The position numbers and the translations under genes were made by a program. Shown here in pieces: positions 7,155 through 13,637 of a stretch of 16,124 nucleotides of DNA. How positions within the stretch are numbered: position 1 is the first letter of the stretch; each line of letters opens with the position of its first letter. The notes below the pieces were generated by a model. It saw nothing but the letters and a program-made list of their open reading frames with translations, made no database searches and was not told the DNA's origin. The stretch is from JAGLQA01 sp023135565 (GTDB lineage: Bacteria; Acidobacteriota; Aminicenantia; UBA2199), in the NCBI GenBank assembly GCA_030639305.1, contig DAOWCY010000167.1, positions 1 to 16,124 on the forward strand, read 5' to 3'.

Positions 7155-7241
7155 ATAAGATTACCAAGGAGAACCCCGATGTCGTGTCATTCGAGGAATT
7201 ATTTAAGCTGGCCTTAAAAAAGATCGCCAAATAGGGCGCGG
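7155..7241 (+). pseudogene. 87-bp direct repeat, right copy (isolated ruvA 3' fragment)
   Basis: An exact copy of 4427-4513: the last 26 codons of ruvA, the stop and seven bases. It has no upstream coding part, so it cannot be expressed as RuvA. The sequence just downstream (AGCCTATAAG) resembles part of the repeat block before ruvC (about 3301-3310) and not the bases following the left copy. Confidence 0.95.
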
Positions 7242-7345
7242 GCAGCCTATAAGGGGCTTTCGAGTAACAGGAAAGCGTATCGCTCAAAAAAAGTTTTGGG
7301 AGTTCAGAACCCTTTTTCAAAAGGGTTTTGGCCGCCGGAGGCAAA
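7242..7345. repeat. Divergent copy of the dispersed repeat
   Basis: GCGTATCGCTC followed by AAAAAAAGTTTTG (about 7274-7298) is close to the reverse complement of the 54-bp unit's start at 6451. Then comes the hairpin AACCCTTTT-TC-AAAAGGGTT (7308-7327), a version of the AAACTTTT-TC-AAAAGTTT hairpin in which both arms have changed and pairing is kept. The 12-mer GCCGCCGGAGGC follows at 7331-7342. Confidence 0.7.
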
Positions 7346-7376
7346 GTTGTTAGAAAATCCGGATTATTGTCGAGTA

Positions 7377-7405
7377 TTGATTATTTTCTTTATTTTTGGT
7401 ATTAT
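7377..7405 (+). promoter_or_regulatory. Putative promoter for the KAP-FGE gene
   Basis: TTGATT (7377-7382), 17 bp, TATTAT (7400-7405). Transcription would begin near 7412, giving a leader of about 45 nt with a strong Shine-Dalgarno AGGAGGAG at 7446-7453. The preceding block is repeats, so this gene probably has its own promoter. Confidence 0.5.
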
Positions 7406-7456
7406 TTAGTATTGGCGGGAAAATATTTTCTACCCGGAAATAATTAGGAGGAGAAA

Positions 7457-9643
7457 ATGAAGGCTGCAAAAACAGGGAGTAAAAACAAAAACAGGCGCAT
7501 GGTGGTTGTGGGCGATGATTTTTCAGCGGATGACGGCATCGGCTACAGCAAGCACAGCGCCGGTCTGGTGGAGATGATCCGCTCGGTACAGGCGGGAGGT
7601 TCTTTTACCATCGGTGTTTTCGGTCAGTGGGGCCAGGGCAAGACCAGTATGCTGCGGCAGATCGAAAAAAAATTGATCGATCTCGATACCGCCGGAAATA
7701 ACGGGCAAGATATACTTACAGTCTGGTTCAATCCCTGGCAGTTCACCGGGGAAGAGCATATCATCGTGCCTTTTTTTCATACGCTGGCTGCTGCTTCGAA
7801 GGCATTCGAGGAAAAAAAGAAAACAGCAAAAAGCAAAATCGCAAGCAAGACAGCCGCTTTTTTACAGCAGTTGGCTGATGTACCCACTGCCCTGGCTTAC
7901 GGGCTGGAAGGCAAAATTAAAATACCTCTTTTTTTAGAGACGAAGTTTAGCTTCAAGGAAGCGGCGGAAGAGGGCCGCAGGAGAAAGGCGAAGAGGGACG
8001 AAGCGGCTAAAATGAATAGTAATGAAGCCCTGGTGGAAAAATATGAATCCCTTTACTATAGTTTGCTTTCTAAGCTGCACAGCGCAGCGGCGGGGATGGA
8101 GTTAAAAATCGTGGTGTTTATCGACGATTTAGACCGCTGTTTGCCGGAGAAAGCGGTCAAGCTTTTAGAAGGGCTCAAGGTGATGCTCGATATCCCCGGT
8201 TTTGTGTTTGTCATCGGCGTAGCCCGCGAAGTGATCGAAAGGGGCATCCGGGCGCGTTACCGGGAACTCTACAGGGAAGTGCAATCTACGCCTCTTGAAT
8301 TGGAAGAGGATTATTTAGATAAGATCATCCAGTTTCCTTTTACCCTGCCGCCCCCGGATAAGGGCATGCTGCACGGCATGGTGGAAGATTATTTAGAGGA
8401 TTTAAAAGAGGTAAAACCTTATCTTCCCACCATCCACGAAGCCTTGGGCGATAATCCCCGCTCTTTAAAACGGTTTGTCAACAATCTTTCTTATACTTTT
8501 TGGGTGGCCGGAGAAGAACAATACCGGCCTGAGCTTTTGGTTAAAACCACCCTGCTTGCTTTCGTGTTTCCTTCGTTGTACCAGGTTATCGGCAGGACGC
8601 CAAGTTTACTGCTGCTTATCCAGGCTTATCTAAAAGATAGAGCAAAAGTCGAGCATGAAAAGAAAGAGAAAATAGGAAAGGCCGGGGAAGAGGTTTTAGA
8701 GGAAGAACGATCAAAGAAAGTAGAGAAAAGCCCTGAAGAGTTTATACCCATTGAGAAGTTGGACCTTTTTGAACGGCCCAATATAGATAAAATCTCTGCT
8801 ATTCTGGCTTTGGAAACCAGGACGGTAGATGGGAAAAAAGTAAAGGATAAAGGTTTCACAAGCGAAGAAGAAGTGCGTGATTATGTGCGCCTGCTGGCAG
8901 TTACTGCTGCGGTTGAAGATGAATCCGAATCGAAACCGGTTAGCTTCCGGGAAATTATGGAGCGCCGTATGAAGAATATCCCCGCCGGCGAAAAGATTTT
9001 AATGAAAGATGAGCGTTCCGGGAATGAATTAAAAACAAAAGTTAAGTCTTTCCTTTTGGATAAATATCCTGTTACCCAGGATTTGTATAAAAAAGTGATG
9101 GGTAAGAACCCGAGTCATTTTGAGGGAGATGACAGGCCGGTTGAAAGTGTGTCCTGGTTTGATGCTATAGATTTTTGCAATCGTCTTTCCGATGAAGCGG
9201 GTTACAAAAGGGTGTATACGATAAAAGGGGATATTGTCGAATGTGATTGGGATACCAATGGCTTTCGCCTGCCTTCGGAAGTGGAGTGGGAGCATGCCTG
9301 CCATGGGGGCAGCAGCGGGGAGAGGTATGGCGATATAGAAGAGATCGCCTGGTATGATAAGAATTCAGGGAGTTTATCCCAGGGAGTGGGACACAAGCGT
9401 GCCAATGCCTGGGGACTTTTCGATATGCTGGGCAATGTATGGGATTGGTGCTGGGACTGGCATGGAGAATATCCGGATGAGCTTAAAGACGAATGGCGTG
9501 GGCATGAGGATGGCTCCTTCCGTGTCCTGCGCGGCGGCTCCTGGAACGATTCCGCCAGGTACTGCCGAGCGTCCTTTCGCTCTTTCCAGGTCCCCAGCGA
9601 TCGCTGGTACCTCGGTGGCTTTCGCCTTGCCCGTTCATTATAG
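7457..9643 (+). CDS. KAP-family P-loop NTPase fused to an FGE-sulfatase (C-type-lectin fold) domain
   Basis: A 728-aa fusion. The N-terminal KAP NTPase has Walker A GQWGQGKTS (56-64), the KAP-typical VWFNPWQF, Walker B VVFIDDLDRC (219-228) and a helical NPRSLKRFVN segment. A charged linker (about 395-450) leads to an FGE-sulfatase domain (about 505-728) with PVTQDLYKKVMG, FRLPSEVEWEHAC, GLFDMLGNVWDWCWDW and a closing RVLRGGSW...GGFRLAR. In true formylglycine-generating enzymes two cysteines act in the last segment. Here only one lines up (ARYC), so the domain is probably a binding module and not a Cys-oxidising enzyme. The last 40 residues resemble a DGR variable region. KAP and FGE-like domains recur in predicted conflict proteins, so a sensor or defence role is an inference. 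It is a lone gene; the convergent neighbour is hicA. Confidence 0.85.
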   Translation: MKAAKTGSKNKNRRMVVVGDDFSADDGIGYSKHSAGLVEMIRSVQAGGSFTIGVFGQWGQGKTSMLRQIEKKLIDLDTAGNNGQDILTVWFNPWQFTGEEHIIVPFFHTLAAASKAFEEKKKTAKSKIASKTAAFLQQLADVPTALAYGLEGKIKIPLFLETKFSFKEAAEEGRRRKAKRDEAAKMNSNEALVEKYESLYYSLLSKLHSAAAGMELKIVVFIDDLDRCLPEKAVKLLEGLKVMLDIPGFVFVIGVAREVIERGIRARYRELYREVQSTPLELEEDYLDKIIQFPFTLPPPDKGMLHGMVEDYLEDLKEVKPYLPTIHEALGDNPRSLKRFVNNLSYTFWVAGEEQYRPELLVKTTLLAFVFPSLYQVIGRTPSLLLLIQAYLKDRAKVEHEKKEKIGKAGEEVLEEERSKKVEKSPEEFIPIEKLDLFERPNIDKISAILALETRTVDGKKVKDKGFTSEEEVRDYVRLLAVTAAVEDESESKPVSFREIMERRMKNIPAGEKILMKDERSGNELKTKVKSFLLDKYPVTQDLYKKVMGKNPSHFEGDDRPVESVSWFDAIDFCNRLSDEAGYKRVYTIKGDIVECDWDTNGFRLPSEVEWEHACHGGSSGERYGDIEEIAWYDKNSGSLSQGVGHKRANAWGLFDMLGNVWDWCWDWHGEYPDELKDEWRGHEDGSFRVLRGGSWNDSARYCRASFRSFQVPSDRWYLGGFRLARSL
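9521..9640 (+). other. Candidate DGR-type variable region in the FGE domain
   Basis: Encodes residues 689-728, from RVLRGGSW to the end. Conserved framework residues (GGSW, CRAS, P, GGFRLAR) alternate with positions where most codons end in C or T (gat, tcc, tac, ttt, tct, ttc, gtc, agc, tac, ctc), as expected if AAY codons of a template repeat had been mutated at adenines. No template repeat or reverse transcriptase is found in the window, and ordinary FGE-like paralogues also vary here. Confidence 0.35.
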
Positions 9644-9862
9644 GTTACCACTTTCCACTTTACCCCTTTCCCCCTGTTTTTTAACCGTCGCTGATTGCAC
9701 CTACCGGCAATTATTTTATTTCGTATCGTTTTTTTGGGGGGGGGGGGGGCGAAAAAGGGATAGGCAAGAATGCCGTTTAACATTGAATGATTGGTATGCA
9801 GTACAAGAGGATTATTTTAGGAATTAATGGAAAAAATGGAACAGCTCCAAAAGATGCTTTTA
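9644..9862. other. Convergent intergenic region with a T7-G14 run
   Basis: It holds pyrimidine-rich sequence just after the KAP-FGE stop and then seven T (9729-9735) followed by fourteen G (9736-9749). No convincing gene is present. A + frame starting at 9787 runs antisense through hicA and is discounted. Confidence 0.6.
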
Positions 9863-10093
9863 TTAAAGTTTCGTCCATTCGGCAAGTGAAATTTCTTCAC
9901 CGGTTATCCCGGAAACTTCATAAAGCATCATTTTTAGTTGAGGAACTGAATATTCAGTATTTGAGGGAATCGCCAACCGGTGCTGCTTCCAGACCATAAA
10001 TTGATGGCGGCTGCCGGAGAAAGGCCCATCAAAGCTGAGTTTACGAATTTTGCCGATAAAGTCTCGCCGTTTACATGGCGTCCATCTGCTCAT
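9863..10093 (-). CDS. hicA: HicA-family mRNA interferase toxin
   Basis: A 76-aa small basic protein with the HicA double-stranded-RNA-binding fold. The N-terminal PCKRRDFIGKIRKLSF leads to GPFSGSRHQFM, whose His30 aligns with the catalytic histidine of HicA ribonucleases, and then to HRLAIPSNTEYSVPQLKMML, the usual C-terminal helix lead. HicA cleaves mRNA when free of HicB. The gene overlaps the 3' end of hicB by 23 nt, so the antitoxin comes first and translation is coupled. It is convergent with the KAP-FGE gene. Confidence 0.87.
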   Translation of the reverse strand: MSRWTPCKRRDFIGKIRKLSFDGPFSGSRHQFMVWKQHRLAIPSNTEYSVPQLKMMLYEVSGITGEEISLAEWTKL

Positions 10094-10343
10094 AGGCTGG
10101 TCTTTTATTCAAATCTATATCATTTATAACCGGGAGATGGTGGCCCAATTTCAACCCCACCAGGACCCAATCCTCCAGTGTTGAACGAAGCTCGTCATCA
10201 CATTCCCGCAAAGTGTTTCCAAAAGCAATCACGCCTTTACATTTAGGGATACGGGCGGAAAATGTATTATCGTCCAGTTTATCATAGACCGCCTGGCTCA
10301 TTAGCTCGTCTACATAACCGGTGAGAATAAAGCGAACTGCCAT
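10071..10343 (-). CDS. hicB: HicB-family antitoxin
   Basis: A 90-aa HicB-like antitoxin starting at the ATG at 10343. A Met ten codons further upstream is rejected because a consensus AGGAGGT sits about 7 nt before 10343. The typical degenerate RNase-H-like HicB core is visible: DDNTFSARIPKCKGVIAFGNTLRECDDELRSTLEDW. No obvious ribbon-helix-helix or HTH domain follows; the tail is short (DLNKRPAYEQMDAM), so DNA-binding autoregulation is not evident. It neutralises the overlapping HicA. Confidence 0.87.
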   Translation of the reverse strand: MAVRFILTGYVDELMSQAVYDKLDDNTFSARIPKCKGVIAFGNTLRECDDELRSTLEDWVLVGLKLGHHLPVINDIDLNKRPAYEQMDAM

Positions 10344-10363
10344 TTTTTTACCTCCTATGGTTA

Positions 10364-10392
10364 ATGATAGCAAAAAAAATGGGAAATATCCA
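10364..10392 (-). promoter_or_regulatory. Possible promoter for hicBA
   Basis: On the minus strand TGGATA (10392-10387), 17 bp, TATCAT (10369-10364). The -35 box is weak. It lies just upstream of the hicB Shine-Dalgarno sequence. Confidence 0.3.
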
Positions 10393-10562
10393 CTTTATTT
10401 TCTTTTTTTTAGGGAAGAGATGATTCGTTCGTTCCGGGTGGAGGGAAACCCGGTGATATTGCCGGACATGCTTGCTGCCGGTACGCACTTCCGAAGTGCA
10501 TAGGGGGACTTAAGAAGTGCGGGGGAGAAAAGGCGAAAAAGGGGACAGTCCAAAAAAATGCT
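10380..10562. other. Intergenic region between hicBA and the DUF433 gene
   Basis: No gene is supported. A small hairpin GCACTT-CCG-AAGTGC (about 10485-10499) is followed by another AAGTGC and a GGGGACAGTCC string. It could be a REP-like fragment or contribute to termination of the DUF433 transcript. Confidence 0.35.
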
Positions 10563-10817
10563 TCAAAGCCTTGCACTCCCCTGCCGGTGTTCCCGGGTTA
10601 TAAAAACTTTTTCCCTGCGCAGTGAATCGATGGCGTAATCTATCGCAGCGTATACATCTTCGACTTCGATGTTCTTTAAGGATGTGGCGATCTGTTCAAC
10701 TGTCTCACCGCTCTGCAAGCGTTCGAGTATTAATTCTACAGTAATCCTGGTTCCCCGGATAACGGGCTTGCCCAACATAATCCGCGGGTCTACCGAAATT
10801 TTTCCTTCTAAATCCAT
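10563..10817 (-). CDS. DUF433 (VapB45-like antitoxin) protein
   Basis: An 84-aa DUF433 protein with the family hallmark ISVDPRIMLGKPVIRGTRITVELILERLQ and the later AIDYA segment; a winged-helix-like fold is expected. DUF433 proteins are usually antitoxin-like partners of a DUF5615 PIN-like toxin encoded just downstream. Here no such toxin follows; the next gene downstream is hicB after about 220 bp. It is either an orphan antitoxin or a module that lost its toxin. The Shine-Dalgarno GGAGG with ATG 4 nt later is clear, and a consensus promoter lies upstream. Confidence 0.85.
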   Translation of the reverse strand: MDLEGKISVDPRIMLGKPVIRGTRITVELILERLQSGETVEQIATSLKNIEVEDVYAAIDYAIDSLRREKVFITREHRQGSARL

Positions 10818-10832
10818 ATTGCCTCCGGGAAT

Positions 10833-10861
10833 AATATAAAACTTTTATGCCTTTCTGTCAA
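10833..10861 (-). promoter_or_regulatory. Strong promoter for the DUF433 gene
   Basis: Minus strand: perfect TTGACA (10861-10856), exactly 17 bp, TATATT (10838-10833). The spacer shares TAAAAGTT immediately before the -10 box with the promoter of the tumA-like gene. Confidence 0.7.
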
Positions 10862-11103
10862 CTAATTTTTGGATAAAAAAGGGTGCCGCCCAAAGAATGT
10901 CGAATTTTGAATGACTCACCCCCCCGGAATTTTTTGTGGTTGATAAAAATGAAAATGTGCTCGGTGCGTTGGAACGTTGGGGATTTTTGGCTCTACCTTT
11001 GCCTCCGGCGGCCCCACTCGCGGGGTGGCGCTGAGCCGCTGTGAGTTTCCCTGGCGGTACGTCTCTCTCTGCGTTTATTGAAACGAAGGAATTCGGTTCA
11101 TTA
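10862..11103. repeat. Gene-free spacer with a GC-rich repeat copy (10995-11041)
   Basis: No gene is recognised. At 10995-11041 lies a unit with a 23-bp arm identical to 11862-11884, a variable 8-bp centre, and the 16-mer TGGCGCTGAGCCGCTG, also shared. It includes the 12-mer GCCTCCGGCGGC (11001-11012) of the dispersed family. Confidence 0.75.
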
Positions 11104-11478
11104 TTAAACCAGGGTTTTTTTTATTTTCGAGAGCACCAGGGCTAAATCTTTTTCCGCTTCACCTGTCAGATCGGATTCTAAAACATTACCGTGCAGCTCA
11201 TGAAAATGATGCGGGAAAGTTTCAATCCCGGGAAAATGAGGAGCATTGTCCCAACGTACTATCGTTGTCGTACTATACAACTGGTAGGCATAAATAAATT
11301 CCTCGCGGGTTTTGATGAATTTGATCTCAAGGTTATACTTCGATGGGATTAAACGACATTTTATTTTGTAGAATCCTCGCTGCGCAATCTCATCAACATG
11401 AATGTTCTCAACTTTTGAGATCAATTCGTGATTTCTTAGAGTCGATACTATCGAAGGGAAATTAAACAGCACTACCAT
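11104..11478 (-). CDS. TumE-family toxin (DUF6516-like)
   Basis: A 124-aa protein from the ATG at 11478. The frame is open further upstream to 11562, but that part overlaps the antitoxin gene and encodes Arg/Lys-rich sequence without family character. The diagnostic block of TumE-type toxins is present: YAYQLY, then RWDNAPHFPGIETFPHHFH followed by ...VLESD and a C-terminal helix. The cluster of histidines in FPHHFHELH is conserved and likely active. The start lies inside the end of the upstream antitoxin gene (17-nt overlap), a typical toxin-antitoxin arrangement. The molecular target is not known to me. Confidence 0.8.
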   Translation of the reverse strand: MVVLFNFPSIVSTLRNHELISKVENIHVDEIAQRGFYKIKCRLIPSKYNLEIKFIKTREEFIYAYQLYSTTTIVRWDNAPHFPGIETFPHHFHELHGNVLESDLTGEAEKDLALVLSKIKKTLV

Positions 11479-11770
11479 GTATCGAATCCCAGTACGCTTC
11501 CTGCCAACCTTTCCGCATCTCGATCGCTCCTTTCCACTCCATCCAATCATCCTCCGTTTCAAATCCGGCGGAATTTTTTATCTCATTTGTGAATGCGGCA
11601 AAATCTTTTTTATACTTTTCCCTGAAACTCAAGATCACTTCATCGTATCCCCGCTTCTTCCTGTCGATATAATCGAGGATAATATCCCGCAGAGCCGATT
11701 TTTCATCTTTATATACCCCGGACTGCACCAGCGGCCTTAACAAATTATCTACGACTTCTTGCTCTAACAT
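11462..11770 (-). CDS. TumA-like antitoxin
   Basis: A 102-aa, charged, helical protein directly upstream of and overlapping the TumE-like toxin. The N-terminus (LLRPLVQSGVYKDEKSALRDIILDYIDRK) looks like a short DNA-binding or dimerisation segment of the RHH-like antitoxin kind. The C-terminal half has acidic and aromatic runs (ETEDDWMEWKGAIE) that could wrap the toxin. Function is assigned from position and gene pairing more than from motifs. The Shine-Dalgarno GGAG lies 5 nt before the ATG, and the promoter upstream matches consensus closely. Confidence 0.65.
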   Translation of the reverse strand: MLEQEVVDNLLRPLVQSGVYKDEKSALRDIILDYIDRKKRGYDEVILSFREKYKKDFAAFTNEIKNSAGFETEDDWMEWKGAIEMRKGWQEAYWDSIHGSAV

Positions 11771-11785
11771 TTTTACTCCAAATAC

Positions 11786-11814
11786 TATATATAACTTTTA
11801 AGGCCGTTTGTCAA
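11786..11814 (-). promoter_or_regulatory. Strong promoter for the tumA/tumE-like pair
   Basis: Minus strand: perfect TTGACA (11814-11809), 17 bp, TATATA (11791-11786). The predicted start of transcription is only about 8-10 nt before the ATG, so the leader would be very short. It aligns without gaps to the DUF433 promoter at about 22 of 29 positions by eye. Confidence 0.65.
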
Positions 11815-12052
11815 CTATTTTAAAACGAAATAGAGAAAAAAAGAGGACAGGCTAATTCCTCACCTTTGCCTCCGGCGGCCCCACGCACGTGGGATGGCGC
11901 TGAGCCGCTGCCCCGTGTGTCATGCTCACTGCCCTGTGTGAAATTATGACTGCCCTCAAATTGTTTACAAAGGCTAAAACGCTAAAAAGAAAGACCTGCC
12001 CCCACTATCCGCGTCTCCCGGAAGTCGAACTTGCATTTTTATTTTTTTTGTT
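11815..12052. repeat. Gene-free spacer with the second GC-rich repeat copy (11862-11910)
   Basis: The unit 11862-11910 matches 10995-11041 except in its centre, where it carries its own hairpin CCCACG-CA-CGTGGG (11880-11893). Downstream (11911-11960) the string CTGCCCT recurs in short, poorly conserved repeats. No gene is seen. Confidence 0.7.
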
Positions 12053-12058
12053 TATAAT
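12031..12058 (+). promoter_or_regulatory. Putative promoter of the TIR-STAND operon
   Basis: TTGCAT (12031-12036), 16 bp, perfect TATAAT (12053-12058). Transcription would start near 12065 and leave a leader of about 55 nt with an inverted repeat around AACCGGTTATACCGG. No strong Shine-Dalgarno precedes the ATG at 12120. Confidence 0.5.
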
Positions 12059-12119
12059 ATGACTTGGTTTAAAAAAAATAACCGGTTATACCGGGATCGA
12101 GGATAGTTCGAGACAGACG

Positions 12120-13637
12120 ATGGCGTTTACGCAAGCTTTTGAATATGATGTTTTTATCAGCTATTGCCATCGCGATAACTATACACCCGGGTGGGTGGGC
12201 CATTTTCATAACGCGCTGCATGCCGCGCTAAAAAAAAAACTACACGACGACCGGGTCGCAGTATGGCGCGATTTGGAACTGGATGCAAATTCCCTTTTCA
12301 ATCGAAAGATAAAACGAGTCATCGACAATTCCGCTGTATTCATGGTACTGCTCTCCCGGAACTATTTAAACTCCGAATACTGCAAAAAAGAGTTGGACTG
12401 GTTCTACAGCGACGAAAAAGGATTAGGGCTTAGTATAGGAGACAGGTCCCGTATATATATAGTATTAGCGAATAATATCCCGCATCAAGAATGGCCCGAA
12501 CCACTCAAAGGCGTCTGCGGGCAAACTATGCACGATGCCCCCAAAGACAGCGAAAAAGATGGAGATTTTTTCGATTTTGACAGCCGGGAGTTCAGGGAGG
12601 GAGTGAACGGGATCGCAAATGGGATTACCGCTGCGCTTACAGCTTTTCCCGGGGCCGGGCAGGATATAGACGCCGCGCCCGCGGGCCGCGATGAAGATGG
12701 GGTTGACGAATGTATCGATGTTTTTATCGCGGATACGGCGGATAACCTGCAAATTACCCGGGACCGTTTAATGGAGGATTTAAAAAAAGAAAAGATTCGT
12801 ATCCTGGACGACATCCCGCCACCGGACAATCTCAAGGAACACGATGAAGCGGTTAAAAAAACAATCGCGGCAGCGCACCTGACCGTTCACCTGCTGGACA
12901 GCGGGCCGGGCCGGAGGATCAGGGATTTTAAAGCATCCAGCTATCCCCGCAGGCAGTTGGAGATCGGCCTGCAAAGCGAAATAGATCAATTGATCTGGAC
13001 GCCCAAAGACCTTGCCTATGAAGATATCGAAGACGAAGGGTATAAAAAATTTCTTTACGATCTGGAATTCCGGGAGCGTGAAAAGAAAAATTTCAATTTT
13101 GTAAGGGAACTCAAGCCTGGGCTGAAAAACCTGGTGCTGGCGAAAAGCGAAGAAATCCGGCGGCTTTCGATGAAGAAAATTCTTTCCCGCGAACAGGCCC
13201 CGGTTCTCCTGTCAACCAGTGGGGATGATCTGGCTTTTGCTATGAAACTGGCCGGTTACCTGGATGATCGGGGTATTAAATACCAGCTCAACCCCGAATA
13301 CATGAACATCGAAGCCAGCTTGAAAGTTTTCGATGATTTCCTGAAGCGGGCGCGGAGCGTGGTCATTATTTACGGGGCCGGTCCCGCCAACTGGGTGCAG
13401 GGCAAGTTACTGAAAACCCTGCAATTTTTCTGCACTCAAATGGAGCGTGAAAATGTTAAAGCTTCCCTGGAGCACCTATGGGTATATCTTTTACCCTCGA
13501 GCCGGGTAACCGGCAAGATCGAGGATATGTGCAGCTTATTTAATATCAGGTTCTTAGACAACACCCATTCCCCTGAACTCGATGAGAAAGTCCTGGAACC
13601 GCTGCTGCAGTGCTGCAAAGCCGGGGGAGGCGCATGA
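12120..13637 (+). CDS. TIR-domain protein with two further TIR-like modules
   Basis: A 505-aa protein. Residues 8-150 form a TIR domain: YDVFISYCHRDN (9-20), WRDLELDAN, and SRNYLNSEYCKKELDWF (79-95), in which E91 aligns with the catalytic glutamate of NAD-cleaving TIRs. A second Rossmann-like module (about 199-300) opens DVFIADTADNLQITRDRL and resembles the TIR-like/DUF4062-type domains that often follow TIRs in bacterial conflict proteins. A third (about 358-475) begins PVLLSTSGDDLAFAMKLAGYL and again has TIR-like strand-helix order. The gene ends ATGA, overlapping the start of the STAND ATPase gene, so the two should be co-translated. By analogy with bacterial TIR effectors, NAD+ depletion on activation by the STAND partner is the likely output; this is an inference. 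The start is set by the promoter position and the TIR N-terminus; a strong Shine-Dalgarno is lacking. Confidence 0.8.
   Translation: MAFTQAFEYDVFISYCHRDNYTPGWVGHFHNALHAALKKKLHDDRVAVWRDLELDANSLFNRKIKRVIDNSAVFMVLLSRNYLNSEYCKKELDWFYSDEKGLGLSIGDRSRIYIVLANNIPHQEWPEPLKGVCGQTMHDAPKDSEKDGDFFDFDSREFREGVNGIANGITAALTAFPGAGQDIDAAPAGRDEDGVDECIDVFIADTADNLQITRDRLMEDLKKEKIRILDDIPPPDNLKEHDEAVKKTIAAAHLTVHLLDSGPGRRIRDFKASSYPRRQLEIGLQSEIDQLIWTPKDLAYEDIEDEGYKKFLYDLEFREREKKNFNFVRELKPGLKNLVLAKSEEIRRLSMKKILSREQAPVLLSTSGDDLAFAMKLAGYLDDRGIKYQLNPEYMNIEASLKVFDDFLKRARSVVIIYGAGPANWVQGKLLKTLQFFCTQMERENVKASLEHLWVYLLPSSRVTGKIEDMCSLFNIRFLDNTHSPELDEKVLEPLLQCCKAGGGA

Noticed and set aside
9354..9827. 157-aa + strand frame overlapping the end of the KAP-FGE gene
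   Set aside because: It lies out of frame over the FGE domain, passes through the poly-G run and lacks family features.
9787..9999. 70-aa + strand frame opposite hicA
   Set aside because: The minus strand encodes a well-formed HicA with its catalytic His and overlaps HicB correctly.
10478..10520. Rho-independent terminator near the AAGTGC hairpin
   Set aside because: The stem is only 6 bp and is not followed by a T-run in either direction.
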